Part shown: piece after piece, positions 11,320 through 23,069 of the stretch
How positions within the stretch are numbered: position 1 is the first letter of the stretch
How the letters are laid out: the number at the start of each line of letters is the position of its first letter
Source of the DNA: Platycnemis pennipes
Lineage: Eukaryota > Arthropoda > Insecta > Odonata > Platycnemididae
Length of the DNA: 64,000 nt
NCBI GenBank assembly: GCA_933228895.1
Contig: OW121853.1
Span: 124,950,133-125,014,132, forward strand
Reading direction: 5' to 3'
Position numbers and translations under genes: made by a program
The notes under the pieces: generated by a model
Databases searched by the model: none
What the model saw: the letters and a program-made list of their open reading frames with translations, nothing else
Told to the model about the DNA's origin: nothing

Positions 11320-12045
11320 TCATCCTTGCCCCCGTCTGCCTACTCGTCCGGTTTACGTGAATGGAACTCGACGTCTCCCTTCCATTGAAATGCTGCGAAT
11401 CGCTCTCCGCGGAGGGATCAAACGTGAGATGCCCTCTTCTTGGGCGACTTCTCCTCTCCTCCCACCCGCTAGCCAGTCCAACTGGAAAACGAATTCACGT
11501 CACGCGGGAATCCCTCCACGACAAACGTTTAGTTCCACCACCCTCTCCCGACCACCCCTCCCAGGCGCACCCTCCGTCTCCACCAAACTGCCGAGTAAAT
11601 TGTAAAATCCGTTGGGCAGGCGACGGGAACTAAATTTAAAATGAGGGGAGCCGTCCATGAATGACATCACGCTGTTTTTGCAACGTTTCCCCTGCATAAC
11701 CTAATTACTGCCCCGCTAGGGTGCTAGGCACCGTTGAAATTGCGTTACGCCTCTACCATAGCCCTCCTCTTTCTCGTAATACTTTTCTATGGAATTTCGT
11801 TTAAGTGACACATGTATTATTCATCTGATTCCCGTGAATGTTTCCCAGTATTCGGCGAGACATAAGTGCCTCCCAAGCATTGAACTCGAAATGGACTACA
11901 TATATATAATGTAGGAGAGGAACAATTCCATAGTATGAATACCACATTTCCGCAACATGCCACAATGTATACACAATTAAAGGTCATTCTACGGTCCATT
12001 TTTGGCGGTAAACGGAACGGTAAAAAGACCCTTTTCTATTTTATT
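11320..12045. other. No recognised feature
   Basis: A CT-rich segment (11350-11600) followed by ordinary sequence. Frames on both strands are compositional. Confidence 0.45.
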
Positions 12046-12054
12046 CATCAGTAC

Positions 12055-12835
12055 TTCAGTGACAATTTGCCGATGACATAGCACTCATAGCAGAGACAAA
12101 GAGCGATCTGAACAAGATTCTAGTAACCATGGAAAGGACAATGGCCAGATATTAGCTGAAGATAAATAAGAAGAAGACTAAGATATTGGTGTGCAGCAAG
12201 AGAGAAGAGGTCAAAACCAATGTCTAACTAGGAAAACAAAAACTTGAAGAGATGAAAGAGTTCTGTTACCTAGGAAGCCGAGTAACCAACGATTGACGAA
12301 GCAAGAAAGAAATAGTCAGTAGAATAGCCCAGGCAAAGAGGGCATGCTATCAAAAGAAGAATATACTTACCGCTGAAAATACAAGCGTAGAGGTAAGGAA
12401 ACAATTCATCAGAACGTACATCTGGAGCGTGTTTCTTTATGGCAGGGAGGCATTGACAATGACAGCAGTGGAAAAGAAAAGGGTGGAAGCATTCGAAATG
12501 TTGTGGTAGAGAAGAATGATGAAGATTAAATGGATCGACCGAGTAAGTATCGAGGAAGTTCTAAGAAGAGTGGGTGAAAAGAGAAGTCTTCTGAATACCC
12601 TGAGAAGAAGACAGGACAACTAAATCGGCCACATCATGAGACACGATTGCCTGATGAAGACTATCGTCAAAGGAAAAGTGAACGGGAATATTGGAAAAGG
12701 CAGGCCTCGTATGAGATACATGGGAAAAGTGATGAAAGATGAGAAAGAGATAAATACGTAGATAGGAAGAGATTGGAAGGATTGCTGACTAATGATGATG
12801 ACTTCAGTGACACCCGGAATAGAAGAATTACTTAA
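12055..12835 (+). mobile_element. RTE-like LINE, 3' third
   Basis: Starts in the RT palm at FADDIALIAETKSDLNKIL (12065-12120) and runs through KINKKKTKILVCS, EFCYLGSRVTND, the thumb block with KKNILTAENTSVEVRKQFI, and the terminal IGHIMRHDCLMKTIVKG...GKGRPRMRYM domain, ending in a 'gatgatgatgac' tail near 12795. About six nonsense or frameshift changes occur, but the sequence is far better preserved than the copy at 3.2-5 kb. This is the best local reference for the family's 3' end. Confidence 0.85.
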
Positions 12836-12839
12836 CTCT

Positions 12840-13375
12840 AGATCTTGACCGTGGAGGCCAAATGAATTTTTATTTTATAAAATACTTCTGATATCTCAAT
12901 AATGTGAGAGAAATATTAAGCAATCCTCATGATCATTATCTTTAGTCAGTAATCCTGAAATTGGTTTTTCGCAGCTCTCCACTGAATTCTTCTATCAGCT
13001 ATACCAGAGAGCGATCCTCATCTAATGAAAGTATCTGCGTCATTTAATGTATGTAATGTTGTTTTTAATTCTAAAGGGCATTTACCCAGAACGATTAAAT
13101 ATTCGTATTATTTTTTATCCGTATTCAGTGGCACCAATTGCGAATTCCACCAAAGGTTCCCATGACCCTTAAAAAGTTACACAGTGGGCGAACACGTCTT
13201 CTAAATACTTGAACTTAGCCTCTACTGTGGAACTAGTTCTATCGAAATGTGCCGGTACAATTATGACTAGTTTATTCGCGATTGTGCTTGATACACCTAT
13301 ACCAAATAATTTAGCAGATCAGAGAATATTAGAATTCCATGAAATATAGTGTTTGCGTCAGATGCTCGATCCTAA
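12840..13375. other. No recognised feature
   Basis: AT-rich unassigned DNA following the RTE-like element. Confidence 0.5.
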
Positions 13376-13379
13376 ACGG

Positions 13380-13510
13380 AAAACTGAAATAAATGCTGAG
13401 GAAGGATACAAAAGAGCCCAGGAAGAAAGGTACACATGCAGTATTACAGATAAAAATCAAGTGGACTGGACACGCCATGCGACGCAATGAATTCTTCAAG
13501 GACATAACTT
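13380..13510 (+). mobile_element. Possible LINE reverse-transcriptase scrap
   Basis: A short stretch reads LQIKIKWTGHAMRRNEFFKD, resembling the 'W-x-GH-x-x-RR' block near the end of LINE polyproteins. It does not align obviously with the RTE-like copies here. Too short to place. Confidence 0.35.
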
Positions 13511-13519
13511 AGGGAATAG

Positions 13520-14890
13520 TAGGAATAACTCCTATGTGGAACACTAAAGTAACAGTACATACATGAGCATAAGAAATATAAAGATATTTAAAGAAGTGCC
13601 CGGGTAACTGACTTGGCATTTAATAGCAATAAATGGAAGGCTGCGAATTACCAATGTTAAAATTGGAAAAAAATGAGGCTGTATTATCTGGCCGCCTCTA
13701 ATTGAATCGGTTTCATATCTGGGGAAGGTCTTCCAGAAAGGTACTGTTTTAAACTGTCTTGCAGGACACAATTACATTGCCTTTTATCACGTATGCCTTC
13801 ATTACATTGAGAATATTGTGTCAATTAGAAGAGAGAGTTCATCTCCAAAGGGTTTACATTCCACTGCTGAAATTATGGTAGGCCTAGGAGGTCTTTTGGA
13901 CACACCCACCTATCCACTCCATAGTGTGACACTGTGAAATAGTGGTGTTTATGGAAATCATCGTTCGTCGGCAGAATAACTCAGGCCATGCGTCACATCC
14001 ATACCGATGTGGCACATTCAAACCCATCCCTTTCAAATAATTCTAAAATTAACCGCCCGGGGATGAGGAATTTGAGTCTAGATTTCAGATAGCATAGTCC
14101 TGGCATTACGACTGAATTACACGGGAGGTCGAGGCATGGAGAGTCGCCCCCAGGGGAACGGTTGGGACGTGGCACTGCGATTTTCTCCACACCCCCGCTC
14201 CCTCCTCTTCCAACTCCCCGCGCCACGGGATCCTCTCGTCTCCTCGGGCTTGAATTCATTTATTTGTCCCTCACGTCCCCCTCCTCCCCCAATCCCGACC
14301 CTGCTAACCCTGGACGGAATAAAGGAATTGTTTCATTCCGAGAGCTTACGAATTGTATTTTTTTGGAAAATCGTCTGGTGAACAAATAAATGTAAGTTTT
14401 CGGTGGAATGACGGAAAAAAGCCGACCCCATTCCTTTTTAAACTCTTTCGGCGATTTCCCACGACTTTGCTGGTCCTTTCAAAAGGGTACACTGGCAACC
14501 ATCTGTACGCAATCGATCATCAGAAGAATTAAATCACTGTAATCCATGGCGAGGCTTAAAAGTCCGACGAAGGAACGGTAGAAGGAATATCACTCATTGT
14601 CATAGCACAAATGTTCGGAAAAAAAAAATAGTGAGCCGGAGAGAACAAAACAAAAGCGGTTAGCGGGGCGAATTCCCCCTTCTCCGTCTCGCTGGGCGAG
14701 AGGAAGAGGGTGGGAGGCGTTGAGATAGCTCCTAACCTTATACTAATGACGTCATTTTAAAACCACTCAATGTATTCATACTCACACCGATAATATAGGT
14801 AATTCATGGTGGAAACCAGCATGCCACCCTTTACACTCCTACCTCACCAAAAATATAAAAGGAGGAAATATTTTCACCAAATTCCGTAAT
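13520..14890. other. No recognised feature
   Basis: Unassigned DNA with a C-rich patch (14190-14310). The paired frames there are composition-driven. Confidence 0.45.
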
Positions 14891-14898
14891 GAGGGAAT

Positions 14899-15410
14899 GG
14901 TTTACTCGGAACCGAAATCGCTCTGTTGTTTACGAAATCGTTAGGTGGAAACGGAAAATGAATTTTAGAGAAAAATTAATCTTCTAACCAGTTCCATTCA
15001 CTCATAAATAAAAAATAAGCAAATGGTAACGCCTACCGAACGAGCTGCGTCATCCACCTTCCGTCCTTGACTGTTTTGAGAGAAAGGGAGGGGAGTCAGG
15101 GAGGGAGGAGGTGGGGGGGGGGGTGGAACGTCTGCTAATACAGATCCTGTCGCAACCACTTCCATTATCATAGCCAACTGTGTGTCCTCCATTGTGATAA
15201 GTCGAAGGAGCTTCGTGATTCAGTTGTGATTGGACGAAGTGGATGAAGTACCAACCCTTTGCACGCCAACTTTTCCGAAAGGGTTAAAGACATGTTTTTC
15301 GATGATTTTAACTCAAGAAGTAATTGACGGATTGAAGAAAGAAAAAGTACCGGTCTTTTTATTTTACCAACCCTATCAGACTCGGCAGTAAAAAAATTTG
15401 GTAAACGACA
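14899..15410 (+). mobile_element. MITE-1, copy 3
   Basis: Diverged copy, from GGTTTACTCGG to GTAAACGACAT, with AT bordering both ends. A G-run near 15111-15123 and several deletions distinguish it. It abuts the 5' end of the LINE-A copy, separated by a 14-bp G-run at 15441-15454. Confidence 0.75.
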
Positions 15411-15454
15411 TTTTACTAGATCTTCTTTCTCTCGCCTTTTGGGGGGGGGGGGGG

Positions 15455-16505
15455 CCCACAAGGTAGATTGATAGGTCCACTCCTATTCCTTTTGTACATA
15501 AATGATATCCATAAGGTGGTAAAAAGTAAGCTTCGTCTATTTTCCAATGACGCAGTAGTATACAGGGAAATTCTATGCCCAAACGATAAAGAATATTTAA
15601 ATATTGACGTACAAGCAATTGAAACTTGGTGTGATACATGGCAGTTAGAATTAAACTTTAAATAATGTATTGTAATGAATTTTTGGAAAAAGAATAGCTC
15701 TCCTCCTAACATATACAAAATAAGTAATAATGAATTAACAAACGTGGAATCTATTAAATATCTTGGAATAAGACTGACACATGATCTTTCCTGGGGTAAA
15801 CACGTACGTGAAATAATGGGTCAAGCGAATCGAAAACTTGGATTCGTCAAAAGAGTATTGGTAAATGTGACGATCATGTTCGAGAAATCAGCTACTTTTC
15901 CCTTGTAAGACCTCATGTGGAATATGCTATCAGTGTATGGAATCCCTACGAAATCGTTCTAAATAACGAACTTTAACGTGTGCAGCGAAGATCGGTAAGA
16001 TTTGTAAAGGGCCGGTATGGTAACCTTACTAGCGTAACCAGTCTATTACATGAATTAAATTGGGAATCATTGTCAGATCGCAGGTTGAAATTTAGACTTA
16101 ATCTCTTAAACAAATTCCAAGACCATGTTTTCAGTGATGATGTTAAAAATATTTTTCGGACCCCAACTTACTATGGTAGAGTGGACCATGATCACAAAAT
16201 TAGAGAAATAGATTGCCGAACTGACAGATTCAAAATGTGCTTTTCTCCTCGTACTATTAGGGATATGAATAACGGTAAATATATCCAGTACGAGTGTAGC
16301 AATGGACATTGGTAGCTGCATGATGGTATAAGGACTTAAAGCTAACCCAACTAACAGCATGATTTTGCATGTATGCTTTGCTATTTTAATTTTTTAAGTT
16401 TTATGCATGATATGTAGTGCATGTTTGGTGAGAGTTCGCCCCCTGCCACACACCTCACACCTTTATGGTGGCTTTCAGGGTATTTTGTAGATGTAGATGT
16501 TGGCT
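15455..16505 (+). mobile_element. LINE-A, longest copy (RT palm to 3' end)
   Basis: The best copy of this CR1/Jockey-like family. The RT starts at GPLLFLLYIND (15472). The catalytic FADD box is degraded to FSNDA at 15541-15555. Then come ETWCDTWQLELNF, a stop at 15663, VESIKYLGIRLTHDLSWGKHV (15745-15805), a frameshift near 15880, QRRSVRFVKGRYG, and LNWESLSDRRLKFRLNLLNKF to a stop at 16313. The 3' UTR carries the 'ccccctgccacacacc' block and ends in TGTAGATGTAGATG at 16490-16500. With the loss of FADD plus a stop and frameshift it is inactive. Confidence 0.9.
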
Positions 16506-16558
16506 TTTTTGGCCTTCTTGCTACGAGGAAGCGTTGTTGACCATAACTCAACGCTCAG

Positions 16559-16703
16559 CTGTAGGCGAAGCAAGGCTGGATCCTGGTCCAAATATTGAAC
16601 CGCAATTAAGAATACTAACAGCAGAACCATTACATTTCCTTTTCTATTGAGCCTTAATATTCTCCCGAAATAATTATATGATTAAACAGTTTTTAAATAG
16701 TAA
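16559..16703 (+). repeat. 145-bp duplicated segment, copy 1
   Basis: Matches 17435-17579 at 144 of 145 positions (the one difference is within 'tttccttttcta' / 'tttcctttccta'). Non-coding. Near-identity against a heavily decayed background points to a recent duplication or conversion. Confidence 0.9.
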
Positions 16704-16989
16704 GGCTTAATTTAAAGTTGACAGACTCGTGAATGTTGTATATTTATCATGAACACTCATAAAAATGATATATGTTGACTTATTTTCTAATGAGGTAGAG
16801 CTATGTATTTTAGCATGATAAAGGAAAGGTTTAGCGACCACCCTTTTTCGACACACTATAAAATATATAGGTACTCATTGGATACATGAATATATGAAAT
16901 TGCAATTATCGTAAATATAAGAAGTAAATTATGACCGTGAAGGAAGTACTCCTATGCTTAAACTTAAGCACCAAGATGTACTTGGGTAC

Positions 16990-17318
16990 AATTATTTTTA
17001 CATATACGTAATACTCTGCAAGTCACCATAAAGGTGTGAGGCAGGGGGTAAATTAACATGAAATATGCATTATATAGGATGCTTGAAAAGGAGTAGTATG
17101 TATAATCTAGTCTTAACTTCACAATTTTGAAAAAATAGATAAAATGAGCAAAGGAAGCATGCAAAAACATGCTGCTAGTTGGGTTTGCTTAAAGTCCTTA
17201 TACCAACATGCAACTAACTATGCTATCCATTGATACAATTGTATTTATACTAATAGATATATTTACAGCTATTCATATCCCTAATTGTACGAGGACAGAA
17301 GGACATTTTGAATCGGTC
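16990..17318 (-). mobile_element. LINE-A 3' end
   Basis: Minus strand: a short piece of RT C-terminus, then the complete 3' UTR with 'ataaaggtgtgaggcagg', ending at the 'tacgtaatactctgcaag' terminus near 16999. It lies between the two copies of the 145-bp duplication. Confidence 0.8.
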
Positions 17319-17377
17319 TTTTTAGACGAAGACGAGAGAGGCACATTGCGGGGGAATAAGATTTGATCAAAACTGTA

Positions 17378-18341
17378 TAGGCCTTTGTACACGGTACAAT
17401 TTCTTGTACAAGATCTTGTGAGATATGACCTTCGCCTGTAGGCGAAGCAAGGCTGGATCCTGGTCCAAATATTGAACCGCAATTAAGAATACTAACAGCA
17501 GAACCATTACATTTCCTTTCCTATTGAGCCTTAATATTCTCCCGAAATAATTATATGATTAAACAGTTTTTAAATAGTACGGTATTAAATAGTGCAATTA
17601 AATTGTACAAGATGTTGGTTCACGGTCGTACACGATCAAAGATTTTCATGCAATTTGTGCGCCAATAACATGCGCAGATATCGTTTTCTGTCGAAAAACT
17701 GAATTGCGATATCCGATGAAGATAGTATTTTTAAAATACTGCCATAGTTACTGGGTTACAATGATTGGCTACTATTAACACTAGCATTAATAAAATGAAA
17801 TTATACGATTGGTTACATGCAGTCATTCATCGGCTAATGGAACTCATTATTTATGCTCCAAATAACATGCTTATGCTTTTTGCTAATATTTTCTTATTGG
17901 TTCAATAACGTCATCTTAATTTCATTGTGGTCCAACTCAAAAGACGAGTTGTACGCAAGTGCGTCCAACTCATGTTTTGAGAAATAGAACACTTCCAAGG
18001 CAACCGACGAATATCACAATATGGAAGCAACAAAGAACATCATAATATGTATAGAAGCTACATCACGATATGTACCACAAAAATGGAAGTTTTGCCAGCT
18101 AGTAGGAATAAAAGTGATCACGAACACAGAAAACCAACCTTACGAATACTAAACAAACAAATCACTACCGTCACATGTCATGCGCAGAAGCTACGGAGTG
18201 GACCTTTCACGGTTTTATCCAATAATATAGAGCATGATCTAATTTGTTGTACTAGAAATTGTACGAACACCTCGTACACGATACAATTTGCGCATTGTAC
18301 AAGTTCTTGTACAAGAAATTGTACCGTGTACAACGGCCTTA
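17378..18341. mobile_element. 964-bp element with 36-bp terminal inverted repeats
   Basis: Left end 17378-17413 begins TAGGCCTTTGTACACGG; the right end 18304-18341 finishes CCGTGTACAACGGCCTTA and pairs with it. Subterminal copies of the 'aaattgtac' and 'tcgtacacgat' motifs occur at about 17593-17635 and 18240-18290 in inverted order, typical of transposase-binding arrays in non-autonomous DNA transposons. No ORF above 102 codons and no transposase motif. The 145-bp duplication sits just inside the left end. The target duplication is not clear (ATA versus TTA). Confidence 0.7.
17435..17579 (+). repeat. 145-bp duplicated segment, copy 2
   Basis: Copy of 16559-16703, located inside the left subterminal region of the 964-bp element. 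It interrupts the subterminal repeats there, so it was probably inserted or copied in from the neighbouring locus. Confidence 0.9.
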
Positions 18342-18349
18342 TGAGGGAG

Positions 18350-21010
18350 GTTTAGGTTTAGGGGGGTGGGAGGAGGAGAGGGGCAGGTAGGTGGGCGAGA
18401 GGGGCGGTGAGGGGGAGGTAGGTCATCGCCTCGTGTGGGGGTGGGCCATTCGCGCTGACCGCATCCACCTTTAACGGCGCTCACTTCCTTTACCTGAGAT
18501 GTTTACCAGTTGAGGGGGAGGAAGGGGACGCTATGGACCAAGTGCCTAATGAAATGATGGGGTTTATCCTTAAGGGCAAGGCAGAAGGGTGGTAGAAGAT
18601 AGGTTAACACCAGTAACAAATGTGGTTTGTAGGATTCATAAAAGACACTGGGACACGCCATACTCATATGGAGAAGCAGAATTTGAGATGAAGAACTGAC
18701 AGTTATTTCATAACGCGGTAGTCATTAGATGCTGGGACAAAAGTATTTGTATGGGTCAGAGAATTCAGTGAATAAAATATTGTCGGCAAAAATTTCAAAA
18801 ACGTAAGAGAATTTCGTGAGATTTTTTTTCGAATGAAAAGATAGACTTCTTCTTCTTGAAGGTTTGAAGTTCTTTAACTAGCTCTTGCACCACGAAAATA
18901 GTCACTGTGTTTAGGGTGGGCTCATACTCAAGGCTCGCTGCTCAAATTTTCATCAACGAAACAAGGAGCAGTTGGCCGAATTGTGGGGGTTAAATTTTGA
19001 ATTTGAAGCACTAATATTTAGGGTGTACATTAAATTTGTTGAACCTCAAGAGAAACATGAAGAAAAATTGGCAATAGACTTACCTCTTCCTCTATATGAC
19101 TTTAAAAAAAATTTCGATTAACCATTTCACTAAAAACAAAACTACTTGATGGGTAATTAGAGAGAAATTCTAATATATAATGATGGATTTGTAAAAAAAT
19201 GCATGATTACAATTGATTTTGGATCCTATAATCGCTCGTGGTGACACGTTTTAAATGGAAACTATACGGTGACTGACTCCAAGAGAAAAGTGAAAACTAT
19301 CAAAAACAGTGTCAGTGCTTGGTTTTTCGGCAATACGATTCAAATTAATGATTTATACATCTTACTTGCTGTTTTTTCAATGAATTTATCCCAAAGTCTA
19401 GGATAACAGGGTTATTTATATTTTAAAAACGCTATGGTACCACGTAACCTCGCTAATTCCCGTGGCACATGACGAATGTATGTAAAAGATGTAGCTGGGC
19501 ATTAATTTTTGCCGTAGCTTTCTGTTATGATACATTCCGCTATAACAATAAGAGGGATAAATGAAGAATTCTTTTAAAAATAATACAATGAAAATATCAA
19601 TGTCCTCAATAATCGTTTTGGATGGGAGCCATATGAATTTTAATGAAATTAGGGCACACTTTCCACTTCTGAAGAGAGGTATCATAGACATAAGACTATA
19701 TCAGCATTTTAATTATTTTATTTATTTAACAATTTTGAATGCTATGAGGAAACCGATGACGACTATTCTGTTACTTTCGTACTTGTGGAATGATTTGGTG
19801 AAGAGCAGAATATTAGGTTATTATGAAAGGATTAAAGAATTTGCGATGTAGAATTGATGGGCATAAAGTTATTTTAGGTAGTAAAAGTAATACTGGACTC
19901 TCAAGTAAATAATATAACGCACATCCTCCTCTTCAATAAGTACCGACAGCAAATTATGATAGAGAAGCTAAGAAGTTGACAACTTGTTCAACCTACTAGC
20001 TATAACTTTATTAAGATAAAATTGAAACTACATCACGGGGTACTGGCATTAGTTTAGGGATATTCACATCTCAGCACCTACACATCTACATGAATTACTG
20101 TAATGTACAAATTGCAAAGTGGTATTACAATGGAGTCCAGGAATCGGCATCATTTCTTTTGTTCATCTTCATTAGAATTCCCATCACTGTTGAGACACAG
20201 TCGTTACTTTCACCGCTCAGGAGAAACGATTATGAAGAAACATATCCTACTAATCCCACTCCAGATGATAATCACGCCGATGGCAAAATGGTTAAGGGTC
20301 TTTTTTATTTGTTTGCAATGGGAGGCAGAATGTCCGCGGAGAGAATCTTACGTGGGCCCCCAGGACTGCTGTAATTGCGTTAGTTCCGAAGTCTGTCGGA
20401 AGTTTATACGGAGTTGGGAGGATTATTAGGGCGGTGTTGAGGTTTATCGCCTCACCCTCGTCCCACAAACAAAGTCCCCCTCCCCTTATTCCTACCCCCA
20501 CCCCTCGCTGCCCACGCAAGGCAGGGGCGGCATTTACCCCTCACCGCTAACTACATCACCCACCCGAGAGATTTTCTCGCAACCACCCTCCTCTCCGTAT
20601 TTTTTGCGGATGGAATTCACCCTGAGAAAATTAATATTCGCACAATGGCCCATTTCACCAAATTTCACAAATATAATGCAATTTTTAAAACAATGAGATG
20701 CAAAAATTCTCCCATCCATTTCTGTCTACTAGCTTCTGAAGATCTGGATACAAAATATAAATACAAGTGAGTTTAATCTCTTCTGCAGAGTCAATAGTTC
20801 AACTGTCTATATCACCAAGTGCTTTACATGGGGAAAGGTCCTTTCAGGAATCCGCTAATGTATTCAAGGATTGAGAACTTTCCTTAGTAGAGACACCCCC
20901 TGAAATGCAATGCAGCAGAATTTCCACAGAGGAAACGACTGCTGCTTGTTTGTAGCATTTTATGTACACCAGGCCGACAATATTTTGTCCTTTGAAGTCT
21001 CTAAACATCC
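18350..21010. other. No recognised gene; purine-rich and AT-rich DNA
   Basis: A G-rich run at 18358-18425 could form G-quadruplexes on the plus strand. The rest is AT-rich, with frames below 110 codons and no motifs. A C-rich patch at 20450-20550 creates spurious frames. Confidence 0.5.
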
Positions 21011-21014
21011 ACTG

Positions 21015-21130
21015 AGGAAGCCTTGGCAGCCTAATTGGTGAATCTCTTGTCCCCAAATCCGTTTCAGGATCAAGTCCCAGTCTGGGTGGATAAGTGTTTT
21101 CTCTGTGGAAATACTGCTAAACCTTTAACG
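21015..21130 (+). mobile_element. tRNA-like SINE
   Basis: An A-box-like 'agcctaattggtg' (21028-21040) and a B-box-like 'ggatcaagtccc' (21067-21078) sit at tRNA-like spacing, followed by the 'gggtggataagtg...ttctctgtgga' body seen in related SINE remnants (compare 26005-26040). Degenerate; no flanking duplication found. Confidence 0.55.
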
Positions 21131-21282
21131 GGTTTAGGCAGAAGAAAGTAGGCGTAATAATAATCAGTAGTAGGCTCTACCTTCCTGGCATGGCGATCAC
21201 TATCTATTTGACTTTAGTGCTCCAACTGCTAAGTTCATACTCTTCACGGTATCTGACGAGATGTAGTTGTATAGCATCTTGT

Positions 21283-21475
21283 GAATGAATGAAGAAAAAA
21301 TGTAAAGTTCTCAACGCATTTCAACACCTCGGCATCATTCTCAGGATACACTGGAGTTTATCCTGAGGGTGAAAGTGGAGTTTATCCTGAGGGTGACGCC
21401 AAGGCGTTGAAATGTGTCAAGAATAAAAACAGAAACTGAGGGCAGTACAAACTTGACCTTTTTTCTTCATTCATG
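21283..21475. mobile_element. Foldback element F1 with internal 24-bp duplication
   Basis: Ends GAATGAATGAAGAAAAA (21283-21299) and TTTTTTCTTCATTCAT (21460-21475) are inverted. Inside, 'caacgcatttcaacacct' pairs with 'aaggcgttgaaatgtg'. The 20-mer beginning ggagtttatcctg occurs at 21353 and 21377, a 24-bp tandem duplication. No coding capacity. Confidence 0.8.
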
Positions 21476-21573
21476 ATAAGGTCATATTTCATCGTCTAAC
21501 CTGAGTTGATTCTAAGCTAAATCCTAACAATGATTGATTTAGGAAGTTTCAGGCAAGATGCATTTTACGGAAT

Positions 21574-22098
21574 GGGGTCGTTTACCATATTTTTTATTGC
21601 CGAATCTGGCAGAGTTTGTATAGTAAAAAGACCCCTATTTTTCCGTTTTTTGATCCGTCAATTATTTTTCGAGTTATAAGTGAAGAAAAACTGATGTTTT
21701 TAACGCTTTCGGAAAAGTGGGCGTGGTTTAACCTTTGACGTATATTGACTTCATCCTATCACAACTGATCCCGCGAAGCTACTTCGCCTCGTTGCAATGG
21801 GACACAGCTGACTCCTCCAATAGGAGCAGTTGCGACATCATCTGTGCGAGCAGACCTTCCGAGAATCCCCCTCCACTCCCTTCCCTTCCTCGAAAAGCAG
21901 TCAAGGACGGGAGGAAAATGACGTCAATGTTGTCAAAGAAGCCTTTTCGGTGGGCGTCACCTTTTGCTTATTTAAATTTAAATTTATGAGTGAATGGTTG
22001 TGGTTAGAAGATTAATTTTTTCACTAAAATTCTTTTTTCGTTTCCATCCAACGATTTCGTGCACAAAATTGCGATTTCGGTTCCGAGTTAACGCCTCC
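21574..22098 (-). mobile_element. MITE-1, copy 4
   Basis: A 525-bp copy in reverse orientation, beginning GGGGTCGTTTACC and ending in the reverse complement of the cggaaccgaaatcgc end, flanked by AT on both sides. Its plus-strand frames (84 and 61 codons) are reverse images of frames in copy 2 and are not genes. Confidence 0.85.
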
Positions 22099-22269
22099 AT
22101 TGTTACATCACGGCCGAAAAAAATGAGAAGGCAATTTTCCTCAGGGATTGAGATTTTATTACTGCCCAGGTTTCTGCATCATCCTCAGGGAACAATATAT
22201 TGGGCAAGTACCTTTTAATATAAATATAGAATCGGAAGGGAGGGGAGTAGCTAGGGCGAGGAAAGTTGT

Positions 22270-22310
22270 TGATGGATTGGCAGGAGGAGGAGGAGGAGGG
22301 AGAAAGGGGA
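22270..22310. repeat. (GGA)n-like purine run
   Basis: Short imperfect GGA microsatellite centred at 22279-22300 and extending into a G/A-rich tract. Confidence 0.7.
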
Positions 22311-22461
22311 GCCAAGGGAAGTCGGTCAGCGAATTAGCGGAAAAAGAAATTTGCCTCGGGTCTGATCCCCTCTGCACTTTGCTGGAGTCCTGCGGTGCGG
22401 CGTTGACCCCGGAGTATGCGACAGTCCGCATTGTAACCAAAAACAATCACAAAACAATGCC

Positions 22462-22535
22462 TTAAGGTGGGTTTAAAACCCACGACCTTTGGCTGGCCAG
22501 GCGGACACATTACCAACCTGACTACAGCGGCCGGC
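22462..22535 (-). mobile_element. tRNA-like SINE head
   Basis: Minus strand: an A-box-like TAGTCAGGTTGGT (22512-22524), a CCGCCTGGC...anticodon-arm-like region, and a degenerate B box GGGTTTTAAACCC (22469-22481). The B-box core has lost GGTTCGA, so it is probably dead. Not a functional tRNA: no acceptor-stem pairing. Confidence 0.55.
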
Positions 22536-22539
22536 ATAG

Positions 22540-22860
22540 GACTCAAATATTTTAAGTTTTATTTAAATAACCGTAAAGAATAAATTAACTTTGTAGGGAA
22601 AATTAAGAGAAAAAGATTGTGATTAGTGTGCAAAATCATCCATGACCGCGGGGAGAATGCATGCAGTTAACGCCACGCTAGTCATAAGAAAGAATAGTCG
22701 AATATTCTCGAGTTGAATAATATTACCATCGAAGATTCATTGATTTATAAAAGTTGTTGCCTTTATTATTTTTAATGGTGTATGATCTGATATGGAGGAT
22801 ATAAGGATACAAATCTTGAGAAATATCTAAATATTACAACGAAAAAAAGAGAAAGATATC
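22540..22860. other. No recognised feature
   Basis: AT-rich unassigned DNA. Confidence 0.5.
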
Positions 22861-22864
22861 CACG

Positions 22865-23060
22865 GAGAAAACATTACCATGCTGCGATTCGTTGATGACT
22901 CATAGCAGAGACTAAGAGGGATCTGACTAAGATTCTAATAACCATGGAAAGGACAATAGCCAGATATCAGCTGAAGATCAATAGGGAGAAGACTAAGATA
23001 TTGATATTCAACAAGAAAATAATTCAGTGGAGAGCTGCATAAACGAATCCTAGGATTGTT
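22865..23060 (+). mobile_element. RTE-like LINE, short palm fragment
   Basis: Matches the 12065-12200 part of the RTE-like family ('ctaataaccatggaaaggacaat', 'gctgaagatcaat', 'gagaagactaagatattg'), covering the region around the RT FADD box, itself mutated here. Both ends are missing. Confidence 0.75.
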
Positions 23061-23069
23061 AACCGATGA

